From NCBI GenBank assembly GCA_900114805.1, contig FOZN01000004.1, positions 434,001-498,000 of the forward strand: a stretch of 64,000 nt of DNA. Direction: 5' to 3'. Below, in pieces: positions 20,525 to 29,292 of this stretch (position 1 is the stretch's first letter; the number at the start of each line of letters is the position of its first letter). The notes beneath the pieces were generated by a model that did not search any database, was not told where the DNA came from, and saw only the letters and a program-made list of their open reading frames with translations. Position numbers and translations under genes: made by a program. The DNA comes from Agrococcus baldri (lineage in GTDB: Bacteria > Actinomycetota > Actinomycetes > Actinomycetales > Microbacteriaceae).

Positions 20525-20618
20525 CCGACCCAGTGCGGTCGGACTGAGGGCAGTCGAATGACCCAAGTCAAGTCCCGCGGCTGGCGCCGGATTCGACTGG
20601 GTCGGTCTTGACAGTATA
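20525..20618 (-). promoter_or_regulatory. sigA promoter and structured 5' leader
   Basis: TATACT -10 box (20613-20618, minus strand) with a weak -35; the transcript should start near 20606. Its first 15 bases (20591-20605) can pair with 20551-20559 (9 bp, CAGTCGAAT/ATTCGACTG) or with 20525-20534 (10 bp, CCGACCCAGT/ACTGGGTCGG). The two pairings overlap and exclude each other. Confidence 0.5.
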
Positions 20619-20664
20619 GCGCCGCGTATGGCATAGGCATTCCCAGCCAGCGCGATTCGCCGCC

Positions 20665-21993
20665 TCAGCGCTTCCTGCCGCGCATCCACTGGGCGATCGC
20701 GGCCCAGATCGGGCCGACCTCGATGCCCTCCTCGCGCAGCCTCGAGCGGGTGATGCGACGCATCCGCACCACCATCGCGAAGCCGAGCGCCAGCAGCACC
20801 AGCTGCGACGAGAGAGCGATGCGGAAGCCCTCCCAGTCGTAGAGGTCGACCTGCTCGCCCGCGGAGGTGCGGATCGAGTGGACGATGTCGAGCAGGATGC
20901 CGATGGCGGGCATGATCGCGAACGAGGCCAGGAACCCACCGATGTTGACGATGCCGTTGGCAGAGCCCAGGATGCGCAGCGGGTTGAAGGTGCGCGCGAA
21001 GTCGAAGCCGACCGTCGAGCCCGGCCCGGCGATGCCGAGCACGATCACGAGGGTCAGCACCAGCCAGGCCGGCGGATGCCCTGGCCACAGCAGCACGGTG
21101 ACCCACGTCGCCATCACGAGCGCGACGATGCACAGCACCAGCGTCGAGCGGCGCAGCGGGAACCGGGCGGTGGCGATCCCCACGATGGGACCGACAACCA
21201 TGCCGGTGACCACCACGACCGACATCAGCCCGGCGGCTGCGGTGGTCGAGTAGCCGAGGCCGTCGACCAGCATCGGGAAGCCCCACAGCAGCATGAACAC
21301 GTTCGTGGATGCCAGCAGCGAGAAGTGCGTCCAGAAGCCCAGCCGCGTGCCCGGCTGACGGAAGGCGGACTTCAGCCGCGGCCACCAGCCCTCCGGCACG
21401 TCGATCGAGCCGGTCGCCGGAGCACCGCCGGGGGGCGCGTCGAACACCAGCAGCAGCACCAGCACGAAGGCGACGACGCCGAGGATGGCCAGGGTGCCGA
21501 ACGAGAGCGTCCAGCCGATCTGCTGCAGCAGCCAGACGAACGGCACGGCCGATGCCAGCTGACCGAACTGCCCGCCGACGGCGGTCCACTGCGACATCTG
21601 CGCGACGATCGGGCCGCGGAACCAGCCTGATTGCAGGCGGATCACCGAGATGAAGGTCGCCGCGTCTCCGATGCCGATGAGGATGCGGCCGACCACCGCG
21701 AAGGGCAATTCCTCGGCGAGTGCGACGAGCACCTGGCCACCCGCCATCGTGATGGCGCCGGAGGCGATGAGCACGCGCGGGCCGTACCGGTCGAGCAGCA
21801 CGCCGACCGGCACCTGCATGGCGGCGTAGACGCCGATCTGCACGGCACCGAGCGTGGCCAGCAGCGTCGCCTGCACCTCGAAGCGCTCGGCGGCATCGGG
21901 CCCGGCGACCCCGAGCGAGGAGCGGTGCAGGATGGCGATGATGTAGGCGAGAGCACCGGCGCCCCAGACGAGCCAGGAGCGGGGGCTGTTCAT
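20665..21993 (-). CDS. MFS transporter
   Basis: 442 residues with about 12 hydrophobic helices. Plasma-membrane carrier of the major facilitator superfamily. VPVGVLLDRYGPRVLIASG (about 61-79) matches the loop 2-3 signature (G-x-L-x-D-R-x-G). LHRSSLGVAGPD near the N-terminus resembles hexuronate/nitrate-type and DgoT-like MFS proteins, but the substrate is not predictable. It overlaps the upstream PAC2 gene by four bases (ATGA), so they are co-translated. No own promoter is seen. Confidence 0.88.
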   Translation of the reverse strand: MNSPRSWLVWGAGALAYIIAILHRSSLGVAGPDAAERFEVQATLLATLGAVQIGVYAAMQVPVGVLLDRYGPRVLIASGAITMAGGQVLVALAEELPFAVVGRILIGIGDAATFISVIRLQSGWFRGPIVAQMSQWTAVGGQFGQLASAVPFVWLLQQIGWTLSFGTLAILGVVAFVLVLLLVFDAPPGGAPATGSIDVPEGWWPRLKSAFRQPGTRLGFWTHFSLLASTNVFMLLWGFPMLVDGLGYSTTAAAGLMSVVVVTGMVVGPIVGIATARFPLRRSTLVLCIVALVMATWVTVLLWPGHPPAWLVLTLVIVLGIAGPGSTVGFDFARTFNPLRILGSANGIVNIGGFLASFAIMPAIGILLDIVHSIRTSAGEQVDLYDWEGFRIALSSQLVLLALGFAMVVRMRRITRSRLREEGIEVGPIWAAIAQWMRGRKR

Positions 21994-22910
21994 CCGATCG
22001 GATCCGAGCCCGGCCGCCGCTGCTGCCGCAGGTAGCGCTCGAGCTCGTCCGCGATCTCGTCTGCGCTGGGCAGGGTGCCGTCCTCGTCCGTGAGCGGCGA
22101 GCGCACGGACGACTGCGCCATGAAGGCGTCGTAGCGGGCCTCGAGCGTGCGCACGATCCGCTGCAGCTCCTCGTTCGTCTCCATCTGCTGCGCGACGAGC
22201 TGCTGGAACTCGCGATCGGCCTGCCGCAGCTCCTCAGTGCGGAACGCCAGGGAGGTGGCGCTCGTGACGCCCTCGAGCGCGGCGAGCGCCGGCCCGGCCG
22301 AGCCGGACTCGCCGACGTAGTGGGGCACCAGCACCGTGAAGGTGGTGACGGGGGCGATCTCGTGCAGCCGGTGCTCGATGCGGTGGATGACCGATGCCGG
22401 CACGGACGAGACCGGCCGCCAGGCCGAGTACTGCTCGATCAGCTCGGAGCGGTTGCCGGAGACGGTCGAGACGAGCGGCCGCGTGTGCGGCACCGGCATG
22501 CCGATGGACGTGATGATCGTCGTGGTCGCCACCGCGAGCTGCTCGTGCAGCTCGAGCAGCGCATCCGTGAACCGCTCCCACATCCAGTCGGGCTCGGGTC
22601 CCGTGAGCAGCAGGAAGGGCTTGCCGGCATCGTCCTCGACCTGCAGCAGCGTCAGCGAGTGCGGCAGGTACTCGTCGATCCGGTCCTCGTTGAAGAGGAT
22701 GCGCGGGCGACGGGATCGGTGATCGATCAGCAGATCGGTGTCGAACTCGACGATGCCGCGGTACGGCAGCGTGTCCAGGATCGCCGCCGCGGCCGCCTCT
22801 GCAGCGGCACCTGCATCCACGAAGCCGTGGATCGCGATCACGAGATCGAGACCTCGCGGCACGGACTCGAGGTCCTCGAGGGGAAGCGTCAGCTCGTGGG
22901 GATCGAACAC
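21990..22910 (-). CDS. PAC2 family protein (proteasome assembly chaperone-like)
   Basis: 306 residues. PAC2 family members resemble eukaryotic proteasome assembly chaperone 2; the bacterial role is not established. The conserved core includes LVIAIHGFVDAGAAA (about 23-37) and GMPVPHTRP (about 150-158), with a long helical C-terminus (about 230-300). It starts with GTG; TAGGCT ends six bases before it (22917-22922), consistent with a leaderless mRNA. It is co-translated with the downstream MFS gene and divergent from pepA. Confidence 0.88.
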   Translation of the reverse strand: MFDPHELTLPLEDLESVPRGLDLVIAIHGFVDAGAAAEAAAAAILDTLPYRGIVEFDTDLLIDHRSRRPRILFNEDRIDEYLPHSLTLLQVEDDAGKPFLLLTGPEPDWMWERFTDALLELHEQLAVATTTIITSIGMPVPHTRPLVSTVSGNRSELIEQYSAWRPVSSVPASVIHRIEHRLHEIAPVTTFTVLVPHYVGESGSAGPALAALEGVTSATSLAFRTEELRQADREFQQLVAQQMETNEELQRIVRTLEARYDAFMAQSSVRSPLTDEDGTLPSADEIADELERYLRQQRRPGSDPIG

Positions 22911-22916
22911 CCACCC

Positions 22917-22922
22917 AGCCTA
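22917..22922 (-). promoter_or_regulatory. -10 box (TAGGCT) of the leaderless PAC2 promoter
   Basis: TANNNT hexamer with 6 nt to the GTG at 22910. Confidence 0.55.
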
Positions 22923-22941
22923 CTGAGCCGCCGGACGCCGG

Positions 22942-22947
22942 TATCCT
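22942..22947 (+). promoter_or_regulatory. -10 box (TATCCT) of pepA
   Basis: TATCCT with 8 nt to the ATG at 22956; 19 bp from the opposing PAC2 -10 box. Confidence 0.5.
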
Positions 22948-22955
22948 CGTGACCT

Positions 22956-24407
22956 ATGCCCATCCCCGCACTCTCCATCATCGCCAGCCACGACGACGCG
23001 ACCGCCGAGCTGATCGTGCACGGCGTGCTCGCCGGCGAGACGCCCTCGGCCCCCGGCTTCGACCCCGAGCTGCTGACCGCGCTCGGCATCACCGGCAAGC
23101 GCGAGCAGGTCACCCGCGCCGTCGTCGACGGCAAGAGGATCGCCTTCGTCGGCCTCGGCGACACGGTCACCGCCGACCGGCTGCGCGAGGTCGCCGGCGC
23201 CGCCGTCCGCTCGCTGCGCGACGTCCCCTCGCTCGCGATCTCGCTGCCCGTGACGACCGGCGCCGAGGTGCAGGCCGTGCTCGAGGGAGCAGCCATGGGG
23301 GCCTACCGCTACGAGCACCGCCGCCGCGCCGAGGGCGATCCGGTCGTGTGCGAGATCGCGGTGGTGGCCGGCGAGGCAGACGTCTCCCCCTACACCGTGC
23401 AGAGCGCGGGCATCGCCGCGCAGGCGGTCTGGACCACCCGCGACCTCTCCAACACCCCGCCCAACCTGCTCAGCCCCGTCGACTTCGCCGACCGGGTCGT
23501 CGCGGAGGCCGCCACGACCGGGCTCAGCGTGGTCGTGCGCGACGAGGACCGACTGCGCCGCGAGGGCTTCGGCGGCATCGTCGGCGTCGGGCAGGGCTCG
23601 AGCCGCCCGCCGCGCCTGGTCACGGTCGAGCACACGCCCGAGAACGCCACCCGCCACGTCGTGCTGGTCGGCAAGGGCATCACGTTCGACTCGGGCGGCC
23701 TGTCGCTGAAGCCGGCCGCATCGATGCAGCACATGAAGTACGACATGAGCGGCGCCGCGACCGTCTACGCCGTCACCGTCGCCGCCGCTGCGCTGCAGCT
23801 GCCCATCCGCATCACGGCGCATCTGTGCCTGGCAGAGAACCTGGTCTCCTCCACCTCGACGCGCCCGGACGACGTCATCACGATGCGGGGCGGCAAGACC
23901 GTCGAGGTGACGAACACGGACGCGGAGGGCCGGCTGGTGATGGCCGACGGTCTCGTGCTCGCCAGCGAGGCGCAGCCCGACGCGATCATCGACGTCGCCA
24001 CGCTCACCGGCGCGCAGATGGTCGCGCTCGGCAACCGGGTCAGCGGCGTGATGGGCAACGACGAGGCCTTCGTCGACACGGTCCTGCGCGCATCGCGCGA
24101 GGTCGGCGAGCAGCTGTGGCCGATGCCCATCCCCGAGGAGATGATCGGGATGCTGGACTCCGACGTCGCGGATCTCATGAATGCGAAGGTCGGCAACCGC
24201 GCGGGCGGCATGCTGCTGGCCGCGGCGTTCCTGAACGAGTTCGTGGGCGAGCGGGACGGCGCGCCCATCCCGTGGGCCCACATCGACATCGCGGGGCCCT
24301 CCACCAACACGGGCTCGCCGTTCGGCTACACCCCCTCGGGCTCGACCGGTGTCGCGGTGCGCGGGCTGCTGCGCACGCTGTCGAAGATGTCCCGATCGAC
24401 CGAGTGA
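22956..24407 (+). CDS. pepA: Leucyl aminopeptidase (M17 family)
   Basis: 483 residues. Cytosolic two-metal (Mn/Zn) aminopeptidase that trims N-terminal residues from peptides. Metal and catalytic residues by family alignment: K240 and D245 in GKGITFDSGG, K252, D263 (KYDMSG), and D322, E324 and R326 in NTDAEGRL. The N-terminal 160 residues are the less conserved hexamer-forming domain. No ribosome site precedes the ATG; the TATCCT box suggests a leaderless or near-leaderless transcript. Confidence 0.95.
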   Translation: MPIPALSIIASHDDATAELIVHGVLAGETPSAPGFDPELLTALGITGKREQVTRAVVDGKRIAFVGLGDTVTADRLREVAGAAVRSLRDVPSLAISLPVTTGAEVQAVLEGAAMGAYRYEHRRRAEGDPVVCEIAVVAGEADVSPYTVQSAGIAAQAVWTTRDLSNTPPNLLSPVDFADRVVAEAATTGLSVVVRDEDRLRREGFGGIVGVGQGSSRPPRLVTVEHTPENATRHVVLVGKGITFDSGGLSLKPAASMQHMKYDMSGAATVYAVTVAAAALQLPIRITAHLCLAENLVSSTSTRPDDVITMRGGKTVEVTNTDAEGRLVMADGLVLASEAQPDAIIDVATLTGAQMVALGNRVSGVMGNDEAFVDTVLRASREVGEQLWPMPIPEEMIGMLDSDVADLMNAKVGNRAGGMLLAAAFLNEFVGERDGAPIPWAHIDIAGPSTNTGSPFGYTPSGSTGVAVRGLLRTLSKMSRSTE

Positions 24408-24432
24408 CCCCATTGCGCTCAGCCCGTCCGAC

Positions 24433-24438
24433 TAGGCT
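24433..24438 (+). promoter_or_regulatory. -10 box (TAGGCT) of the lpd-E2 operon
   Basis: TAGGCT with a leader of about 70 bases, followed by an AAGGAG ribosome site before the GTG at 24511. Five-base AGCCC/GGGCT arms flank the box. Confidence 0.4.
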
Positions 24439-24510
24439 GGGCTTGGCAGGAACTGCTGTGCACCGCTGCGCCCACCGGCGCGGCAACGAAGACTCATAAG
24501 GAGCAAGTGC

Positions 24511-25884
24511 GTGTCCGATCAGAGCTTTGACATCGTCGTCCTGGGTGGAGGCAGCGCGGGCTACGCCGTGGCGCTGCGCGCCGTGCAGCTCGGCAAGACC
24601 GTCGCCATCGTCGAGAAGGACAAGCTCGGTGGCACCTGCCTGCACCGCGGCTGCGTGCCCACGAAGGCGATGCTGCACTCGGCCGAGGTCGCTGACGAGG
24701 TGCGCGCCGCGGGGCACGCCGGCGTCGACGCCGAGCTCAAGGGCATCGACATCGCGGGCGTCTCGTCGTTCCGCGACAACATCGTCGCGAAGAAGTTCAA
24801 GGGCATCCAGGGCCTGATCAAGGCCAAGGGCATCGAGATGTTCGCCGGCGAGGGCAAGCTCACCTCTGCCACCACCGTGCAGGTGGGCGCGCAGACGCTC
24901 ACGGGCAAGAACGTCGTGCTCGCGACGGGCTCGTACGCGAAGTCGCTGCCCGGGCTCGAGATCACCGGCAACGTCATCACGAGCGAGCAGGCGCTCCAGC
25001 TCGACTGGATCCCCAAGCGCGTCGCGATCCTCGGCGGCGGCGTCATCGGCGTCGAGTTCGCGAGCGTCTGGCGCGCCTTCGGCGCTGAGGTCACGATCAT
25101 CGAGGGCCTGCCGCACCTGGTCGCCAACGAGGAGGAGTCGGTCTCGAAGCAGTTCGAGCGCGCCTACAAGAAGCGCGGCATCGACTTCAAGCTCGGCGCA
25201 CGGTTCTCGGGCGTCACGCAGGACGACTCCGGCGTGCATGTCTCGCTCGAGACCGGTGACACCATCGACGCCGACCTGCTGCTGGTCGCGGTCGGCCGCG
25301 GCCCGGTCACCGCGAACCTCGGCTACGAGGAGGCGGGCATCGAGATGGATCGCGGCTTCGTCACCGTGAACGATCGCCTCGAGACCAGCGTCAAGGGCGT
25401 CTACGCCGTCGGCGACATCGTCCCCGGCCTGCAGCTCGCGCACCGCGGCTACCAGCAGGGCATCTTCGTCGCCGAGGAGATCGGCGGACTGAACCCGCGC
25501 ATGGTCGAGGACATCAACATCCCCAAGGTCACCTACTCCGACCCCGAGGTCGCATCCGTCGGCTACAGCGAGGCCAAGGCCAAGGAGAAGTTCGGCGACG
25601 ACAAGGTCGAGAGCTACGAGTACTCGCTCGGCGGCAACGCGAAGAGCGAGATCGTCGGCACGACCGGCTCGGTCAAGGCCGTGCGGCTCAAGGACGGCCC
25701 GGTCGTGGGCGTGCACATGATCGGTCGCCGTGTCAGCGAGCTCGTCGGCGAAGCCCAGCTGATCGTCAACTGGGAGGCCTACCCGGAGGACGTCTCGCAG
25801 CTGCTCCACGCGCACCCGACGCAGCACGAGGCCCTCGGCGAGACCATGCTGAAGCTCGCCGGCACCCCCCTGCACGCCATCTGA
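24511..25884 (+). CDS. lpdA: Dihydrolipoyl dehydrogenase (E3)
   Basis: Reoxidises dihydrolipoyl groups on the E2 of 2-oxoacid dehydrogenase complexes, passing electrons through FAD to NAD+. 457 residues, GTG start. FAD-binding GGGSAGY (12-18); redox disulfide C43/C48 in GGTCLHRGCVP; NAD-binding GGGVIGVEF (about 175-183); C-terminal HAHPTQHE with the catalytic His-Glu. The E2 gene follows after 22 bases on the same strand, so they form an operon that also serves aceE, which lies elsewhere in the window. Confidence 0.96.
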   Translation: MSDQSFDIVVLGGGSAGYAVALRAVQLGKTVAIVEKDKLGGTCLHRGCVPTKAMLHSAEVADEVRAAGHAGVDAELKGIDIAGVSSFRDNIVAKKFKGIQGLIKAKGIEMFAGEGKLTSATTVQVGAQTLTGKNVVLATGSYAKSLPGLEITGNVITSEQALQLDWIPKRVAILGGGVIGVEFASVWRAFGAEVTIIEGLPHLVANEEESVSKQFERAYKKRGIDFKLGARFSGVTQDDSGVHVSLETGDTIDADLLLVAVGRGPVTANLGYEEAGIEMDRGFVTVNDRLETSVKGVYAVGDIVPGLQLAHRGYQQGIFVAEEIGGLNPRMVEDINIPKVTYSDPEVASVGYSEAKAKEKFGDDKVESYEYSLGGNAKSEIVGTTGSVKAVRLKDGPVVGVHMIGRRVSELVGEAQLIVNWEAYPEDVSQLLHAHPTQHEALGETMLKLAGTPLHAI

Positions 25885-25906
25885 TCACCGCCACAGGAGA
25901 CAACCC

Positions 25907-27850
25907 ATGACTGACATCAAGCTCCCCGAGCTCGGCGAGAGCGTCACCGAGGGCACGATCACCCGCTGGCTGAAGGCCGTGGGCGACGAGATCGCCGTCG
26001 ATGAGCCCATCGTCGAGATCTCCACCGACAAGGTCGACACCGAGGTCCCCTCGCCGATCGCCGGCACCATCACCGAGCTGCTCGTCGGCGAGGACGACAC
26101 CGTCGAGGTCGGCGCCGTGATCGCCCGCGTGGGCGATGCAGGCGACGCGCCCGCTGCCGACGACGCGCCCGCGCAGGAGGACGCTGCCGCCGAGCAGGCG
26201 CCCGCGAACGCCGAGCCGGCCGAGGACGAGTCGGCTTCCGAGACGGCGACCGACGGCACCGACAGCGAGCCCGACCAGGAGGCCGACGAGGAGTCTGCCG
26301 CCGAGGCGCAGGACTCGCCGTCGAAGGAGGAGGAGACCGCGTCGCAGGAGGAGCAGGCTGCCCCGCAAGCCGATGCCGCACCCGCCGCCGGTGGCGACGG
26401 TCAGGACATCACGCTCCCCGAGCTCGGCGAGAGCGTCACCGAGGGCACGATCACCCGCTGGCTGAAGGCCGTCGGCGACGAGATCGCGGTCGATGAGCCC
26501 ATCGTCGAGATCTCGACCGACAAGGTCGACACCGAGGTTCCCTCGCCGATCGCCGGCACGCTCTCGGAGATCCTCGCGCAGGAGGATGACACCGTCGAGG
26601 TCGGCGCCGTCATCGCCCGCGTCGGCGGCGCTCCGGCCGCAGAGCCCGCACCGGCCGCGGACGAGTCCAAGACCGACGCGGCCCCTGCCGACTCGGAGGG
26701 CTCCGCCGAGGCGCAGGACGCGACTCCTGCCGAGCAGCCTGCGCCCGCCGCGCCTTCGACCGAGCAGCCGGCTCCGGCGAAGGACCCAGAGCCCGCTGCG
26801 GAGGAGCCGAAGGCTGAAGAGCCCAAGGCAGAAGCACCCAAGGCCCAGGCACCCAAGGCCGAGGCACCCAAGGCCGAGGCTCCGAAGGCTGCCGAGTCGG
26901 CCGCATCCGCTCCCCCGGCCGCGCCCGCTCCGACGGCACCTGCCGCCGGCTCGGCGTCGGCGTACGTCACACCGATCGTGCGCAAGCTCGCGAACGAGCG
27001 CGGCGTTGACCTCGGCACGCTGACCGGCACGGGGGTCGGCGGACGCATCCGCAAGGAGGACGTGCTCTCGGCCGCCGAGGCCGCACCGGCTGCTGCTGCC
27101 GGCGGCGCTGCGCCGAGCGCTGCCCCGACTGAGGTCGAGGTCTCGGAGCTCCGCGGCACCACCGCACCGATGTCGCGCCTGCGCAAGGTCGTCGCCAAGC
27201 GCGCGGTCGAGTCGATGCAGACGCTCGCCCAGCTCACGACCGTCGTCGAGGTGGACGTGACGAAGGTCGCGCAGCTGCGCGAGTCGAGCAAGGCCTCCTT
27301 CCAGGAGGAGACCGGCAACAAGCTGACCTTCCTGCCGTTCTTCACGCAGGCCGCTGTGCAGGCGCTGAAGTCGCACCCGCTCATCAACGCCACGGACGAC
27401 GGCGAGACGATCACCTACCCCGAGACCGAGAACCTCGCGATGGCGGTGGACACCGAGCGCGGCCTGCTGACCCCGGTCATCCGCGACGCGAGCGCGAAGA
27501 GCATCAAGGAGCTCACCGCCTCGATCGCCGACCTCGCCCAGCGCACGCGCGACAACCAGCTCAAGCCCGACGAGCTGGCCGGCGGCACATTCACGCTGAC
27601 CAACACCGGTTCGCGCGGCGCGCTGTTCGACACGCCCGTGGTCTTCCAGCCGCAGCGCGCCATCCTCGGCGTCGGCACGGTCGTGAAGCGCCCGGTCGTC
27701 GTGCAGGTCGATGGTCAGGACTCGATCGCCATCCGCTCGATGGTGTTCCTCGCCCTCTCCTACGACCACCGCATCATCGACGGCGCCGACGCGGCCCGCT
27801 ACCTCGGTCAGGTCAAGGCCCGGCTCGAGTCGGGACAGTTCGAGGTCTAG
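25907..27850 (+). CDS. sucB: Dihydrolipoamide acyltransferase (E2), two lipoyl domains
   Basis: Core of the pyruvate (and shared 2-oxoglutarate) dehydrogenase complex; transfers acetyl groups to CoA. 647 residues: lipoyl domain 1 (about 2-76, lipoyl Lys K42 in STDKVD), acidic/Ala linker, lipoyl domain 2 (about 167-240, K206), a linker with PKAEAPKA repeats, E1/E3-binding domain (about 352-390, VTPIVRKLANERGVDL), then the catalytic domain ending in YDHRIIDGADAARYL. Commonly annotated sucB. In actinobacteria the 2-oxoglutarate E2 is often fused to E1, so this is probably the PDH E2. The two lipoyl domains are nearly identical at DNA level. Its stop overlaps the convergent neighbour's stop. Confidence 0.95.
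   Translation: MTDIKLPELGESVTEGTITRWLKAVGDEIAVDEPIVEISTDKVDTEVPSPIAGTITELLVGEDDTVEVGAVIARVGDAGDAPAADDAPAQEDAAAEQAPANAEPAEDESASETATDGTDSEPDQEADEESAAEAQDSPSKEEETASQEEQAAPQADAAPAAGGDGQDITLPELGESVTEGTITRWLKAVGDEIAVDEPIVEISTDKVDTEVPSPIAGTLSEILAQEDDTVEVGAVIARVGGAPAAEPAPAADESKTDAAPADSEGSAEAQDATPAEQPAPAAPSTEQPAPAKDPEPAAEEPKAEEPKAEAPKAQAPKAEAPKAEAPKAAESAASAPPAAPAPTAPAAGSASAYVTPIVRKLANERGVDLGTLTGTGVGGRIRKEDVLSAAEAAPAAAAGGAAPSAAPTEVEVSELRGTTAPMSRLRKVVAKRAVESMQTLAQLTTVVEVDVTKVAQLRESSKASFQEETGNKLTFLPFFTQAAVQALKSHPLINATDDGETITYPETENLAMAVDTERGLLTPVIRDASAKSIKELTASIADLAQRTRDNQLKPDELAGGTFTLTNTGSRGALFDTPVVFQPQRAILGVGTVVKRPVVVQVDGQDSIAIRSMVFLALSYDHRIIDGADAARYLGQVKARLESGQFEV
25921..26559 (+). repeat. 147-bp near-identical direct repeat (lipoyl domains) within the E2 gene
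   Basis: Copies at 25921-26067 and 26413-26559 (offset 492 bases) differ at only four positions, all at third codon positions. They encode the two lipoyl domains. Confidence 0.95.
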
Positions 27851-29211
27851 TCCGACCAGGCGTCGCGCAGCGTCCAGCCGGCCTCGGTGCTCATCACGAG
27901 CACCGAGGCCGGTTCGCGTTCGGACACGACCCGCAGCAGCCAGGCGTCGCCCAGCCGCTGCACCAGTTCCAGGGTGCCGTCATCAGGCATCCGCCACGGG
28001 TCCGCCACCGTCAGCTGGGGGCTACCGGGATCGTGCAGCGCGACGAGGCACGCCGCATCGCCCGCGTCGAGGCAGGCCTCCCGCTCGGCCAGCAGCGCGG
28101 CCGCGCCCGCCACCGGGTCGCCCTCCGAGGTCGGCGCCGCGGTATCGGCCGGCGCGGGATCCGCGGGTGCGGCGGCCGTCGGCGACGTCTCCGTGGGCGC
28201 AGTGCTCGTGCTTGCGGCGTCAGTGGGCGCAGCGCTCGCCGGCGCAGCGGCCGACGCAGCGTCGGTGCGTGCGGCATCGGCGTCCATCGCACCGGCATCC
28301 GCAGCGCCCGCTTGGGACAGCAGCACCGCCATGACGGTCAGGGCGGCAGCTCCACCGCCGGCGACCGCCCAGAACCTCGGCCGCACGAGCGAGAGCGCGG
28401 CCATCGCGCGCTGCACCAGCGGTCCGCCGCGCTCGGCGAGCAGCTCCGTCAGCAGCGCGAGCCGAGCCCAGACGGCGTCGACGCCGACCGCCCGGTCGCG
28501 GCGACGCATCCGCACCCGCGCATCGGACGGCGGCGACGCCGCGGCGTCGAGCTCGAGCGGCAGCGCCGGCCAGGCCGTCAGCAGCGCATCGCCCGCCGCT
28601 GCCAGCTGCCGCTGCCCGAGGGCGGCCTCCACCGCATCCGGCAGCGCTGCGCCGGCCGTCTCCAGCACCGCCAGCGCGAGCTGCCGCCAGCCGGCGACAT
28701 CGGCCGCCACGCCCTCGCTCGACTCGCGCCACGCATCCGTCGCCCGCTCGGTCTCGATGCACGCGCCCTCGGCCATCAGCAGCGGAGCGCCGTCCGGGTC
28801 GAGCCGGATGTCGCTCGCGCTGCACCCGCCGGCGATCGCGCCGCAGGCGTGCAGCGCGCCGAGTGCGGTCGCGATCGGCGCGAGCGCCGTCACCGCCTCG
28901 CCCGGTGACGGCGACTGCCGCTGCACCAGCCAGTCGGCCAGGTTCCGCTGCAGCAGCGGCCGCACCAGCACCGTGCCCGCGTCGACCGCGACGTCGAGGA
29001 TCGGGACCAGATGAGGATGGTCGAGCGCCAGCAGTGCCTCCGCCTCGCGGGCGAGCGCTGCCTCACCGCCTGCCAGGCTGCGGTGCACCTCGACGCCCGC
29101 ACCGGACGCATCCGCCGCCACCCAGACCTCGCGCTCGGCGTCCCTGCGCAGCGCCCGCACCAGCGGGTGGGCCGCGATCGTCACTGCATGCTCCTCCACG
29201 AGCGCGACCAT
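27847..29211 (-). CDS. Membrane-anchored protein-kinase-like pseudokinase
   Basis: 454 residues. The first 240 residues have a serine/threonine kinase layout (AREAEALLALDHPHLVPILDV near 54-74 matches the alpha-C/beta-4 region), but catalytic positions are lost. The VAIK lysine site reads VEVHRS (40-45), the HRDLKPSN loop reads AGGCSASD (about 127-134), and the DFG site reads MAEG. One transmembrane helix at about 281-299 is followed by an Ala/Thr/Pro-rich external linker and a globular C-terminal domain (about 365-454) with a C-x5-C pair (ACLDAGDAAC). It may be a non-catalytic signalling or substrate-binding protein. Function unknown. Converges on the E2 gene. Confidence 0.75.
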   Translation of the reverse strand: MVALVEEHAVTIAAHPLVRALRRDAEREVWVAADASGAGVEVHRSLAGGEAALAREAEALLALDHPHLVPILDVAVDAGTVLVRPLLQRNLADWLVQRQSPSPGEAVTALAPIATALGALHACGAIAGGCSASDIRLDPDGAPLLMAEGACIETERATDAWRESSEGVAADVAGWRQLALAVLETAGAALPDAVEAALGQRQLAAAGDALLTAWPALPLELDAAASPPSDARVRMRRRDRAVGVDAVWARLALLTELLAERGGPLVQRAMAALSLVRPRFWAVAGGGAAALTVMAVLLSQAGAADAGAMDADAARTDAASAAAPASAAPTDAASTSTAPTETSPTAAAPADPAPADTAAPTSEGDPVAGAAALLAEREACLDAGDAACLVALHDPGSPQLTVADPWRMPDDGTLELVQRLGDAWLLRVVSEREPASVLVMSTEAGWTLRDAWSD

Positions 29212-29280
29212 GCCAGCCTGGGGCGCAGTGCGGTGGGCGCGATGGGCCGGACTGTGGAGAGCGGAGCACGATCACCCCGG

Positions 29281-29286
29281 TATCCT
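29281..29286 (+). promoter_or_regulatory. -10 box (TATCCT) of the leaderless DUF4191 promoter
   Basis: TATCCT with 6 nt to the ATG at 29293. Confidence 0.55.
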
Positions 29287-29292
29287 GATGGC

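Noticed and set aside
20608-20636. TTGACA on the plus strand with a weak GCATAG box 17 bases later
   Set aside because: It would only drive antisense RNA into the MFS gene; the -10 is poor, and the same bases belong to the sigA promoter on the other strand.
26800-26900. Short PKAEAPKA-type repeats as a possible mobile or CRISPR-like array
   Set aside because: They encode the flexible Ala/Pro/Lys linker of E2 in frame; no spacer structure.
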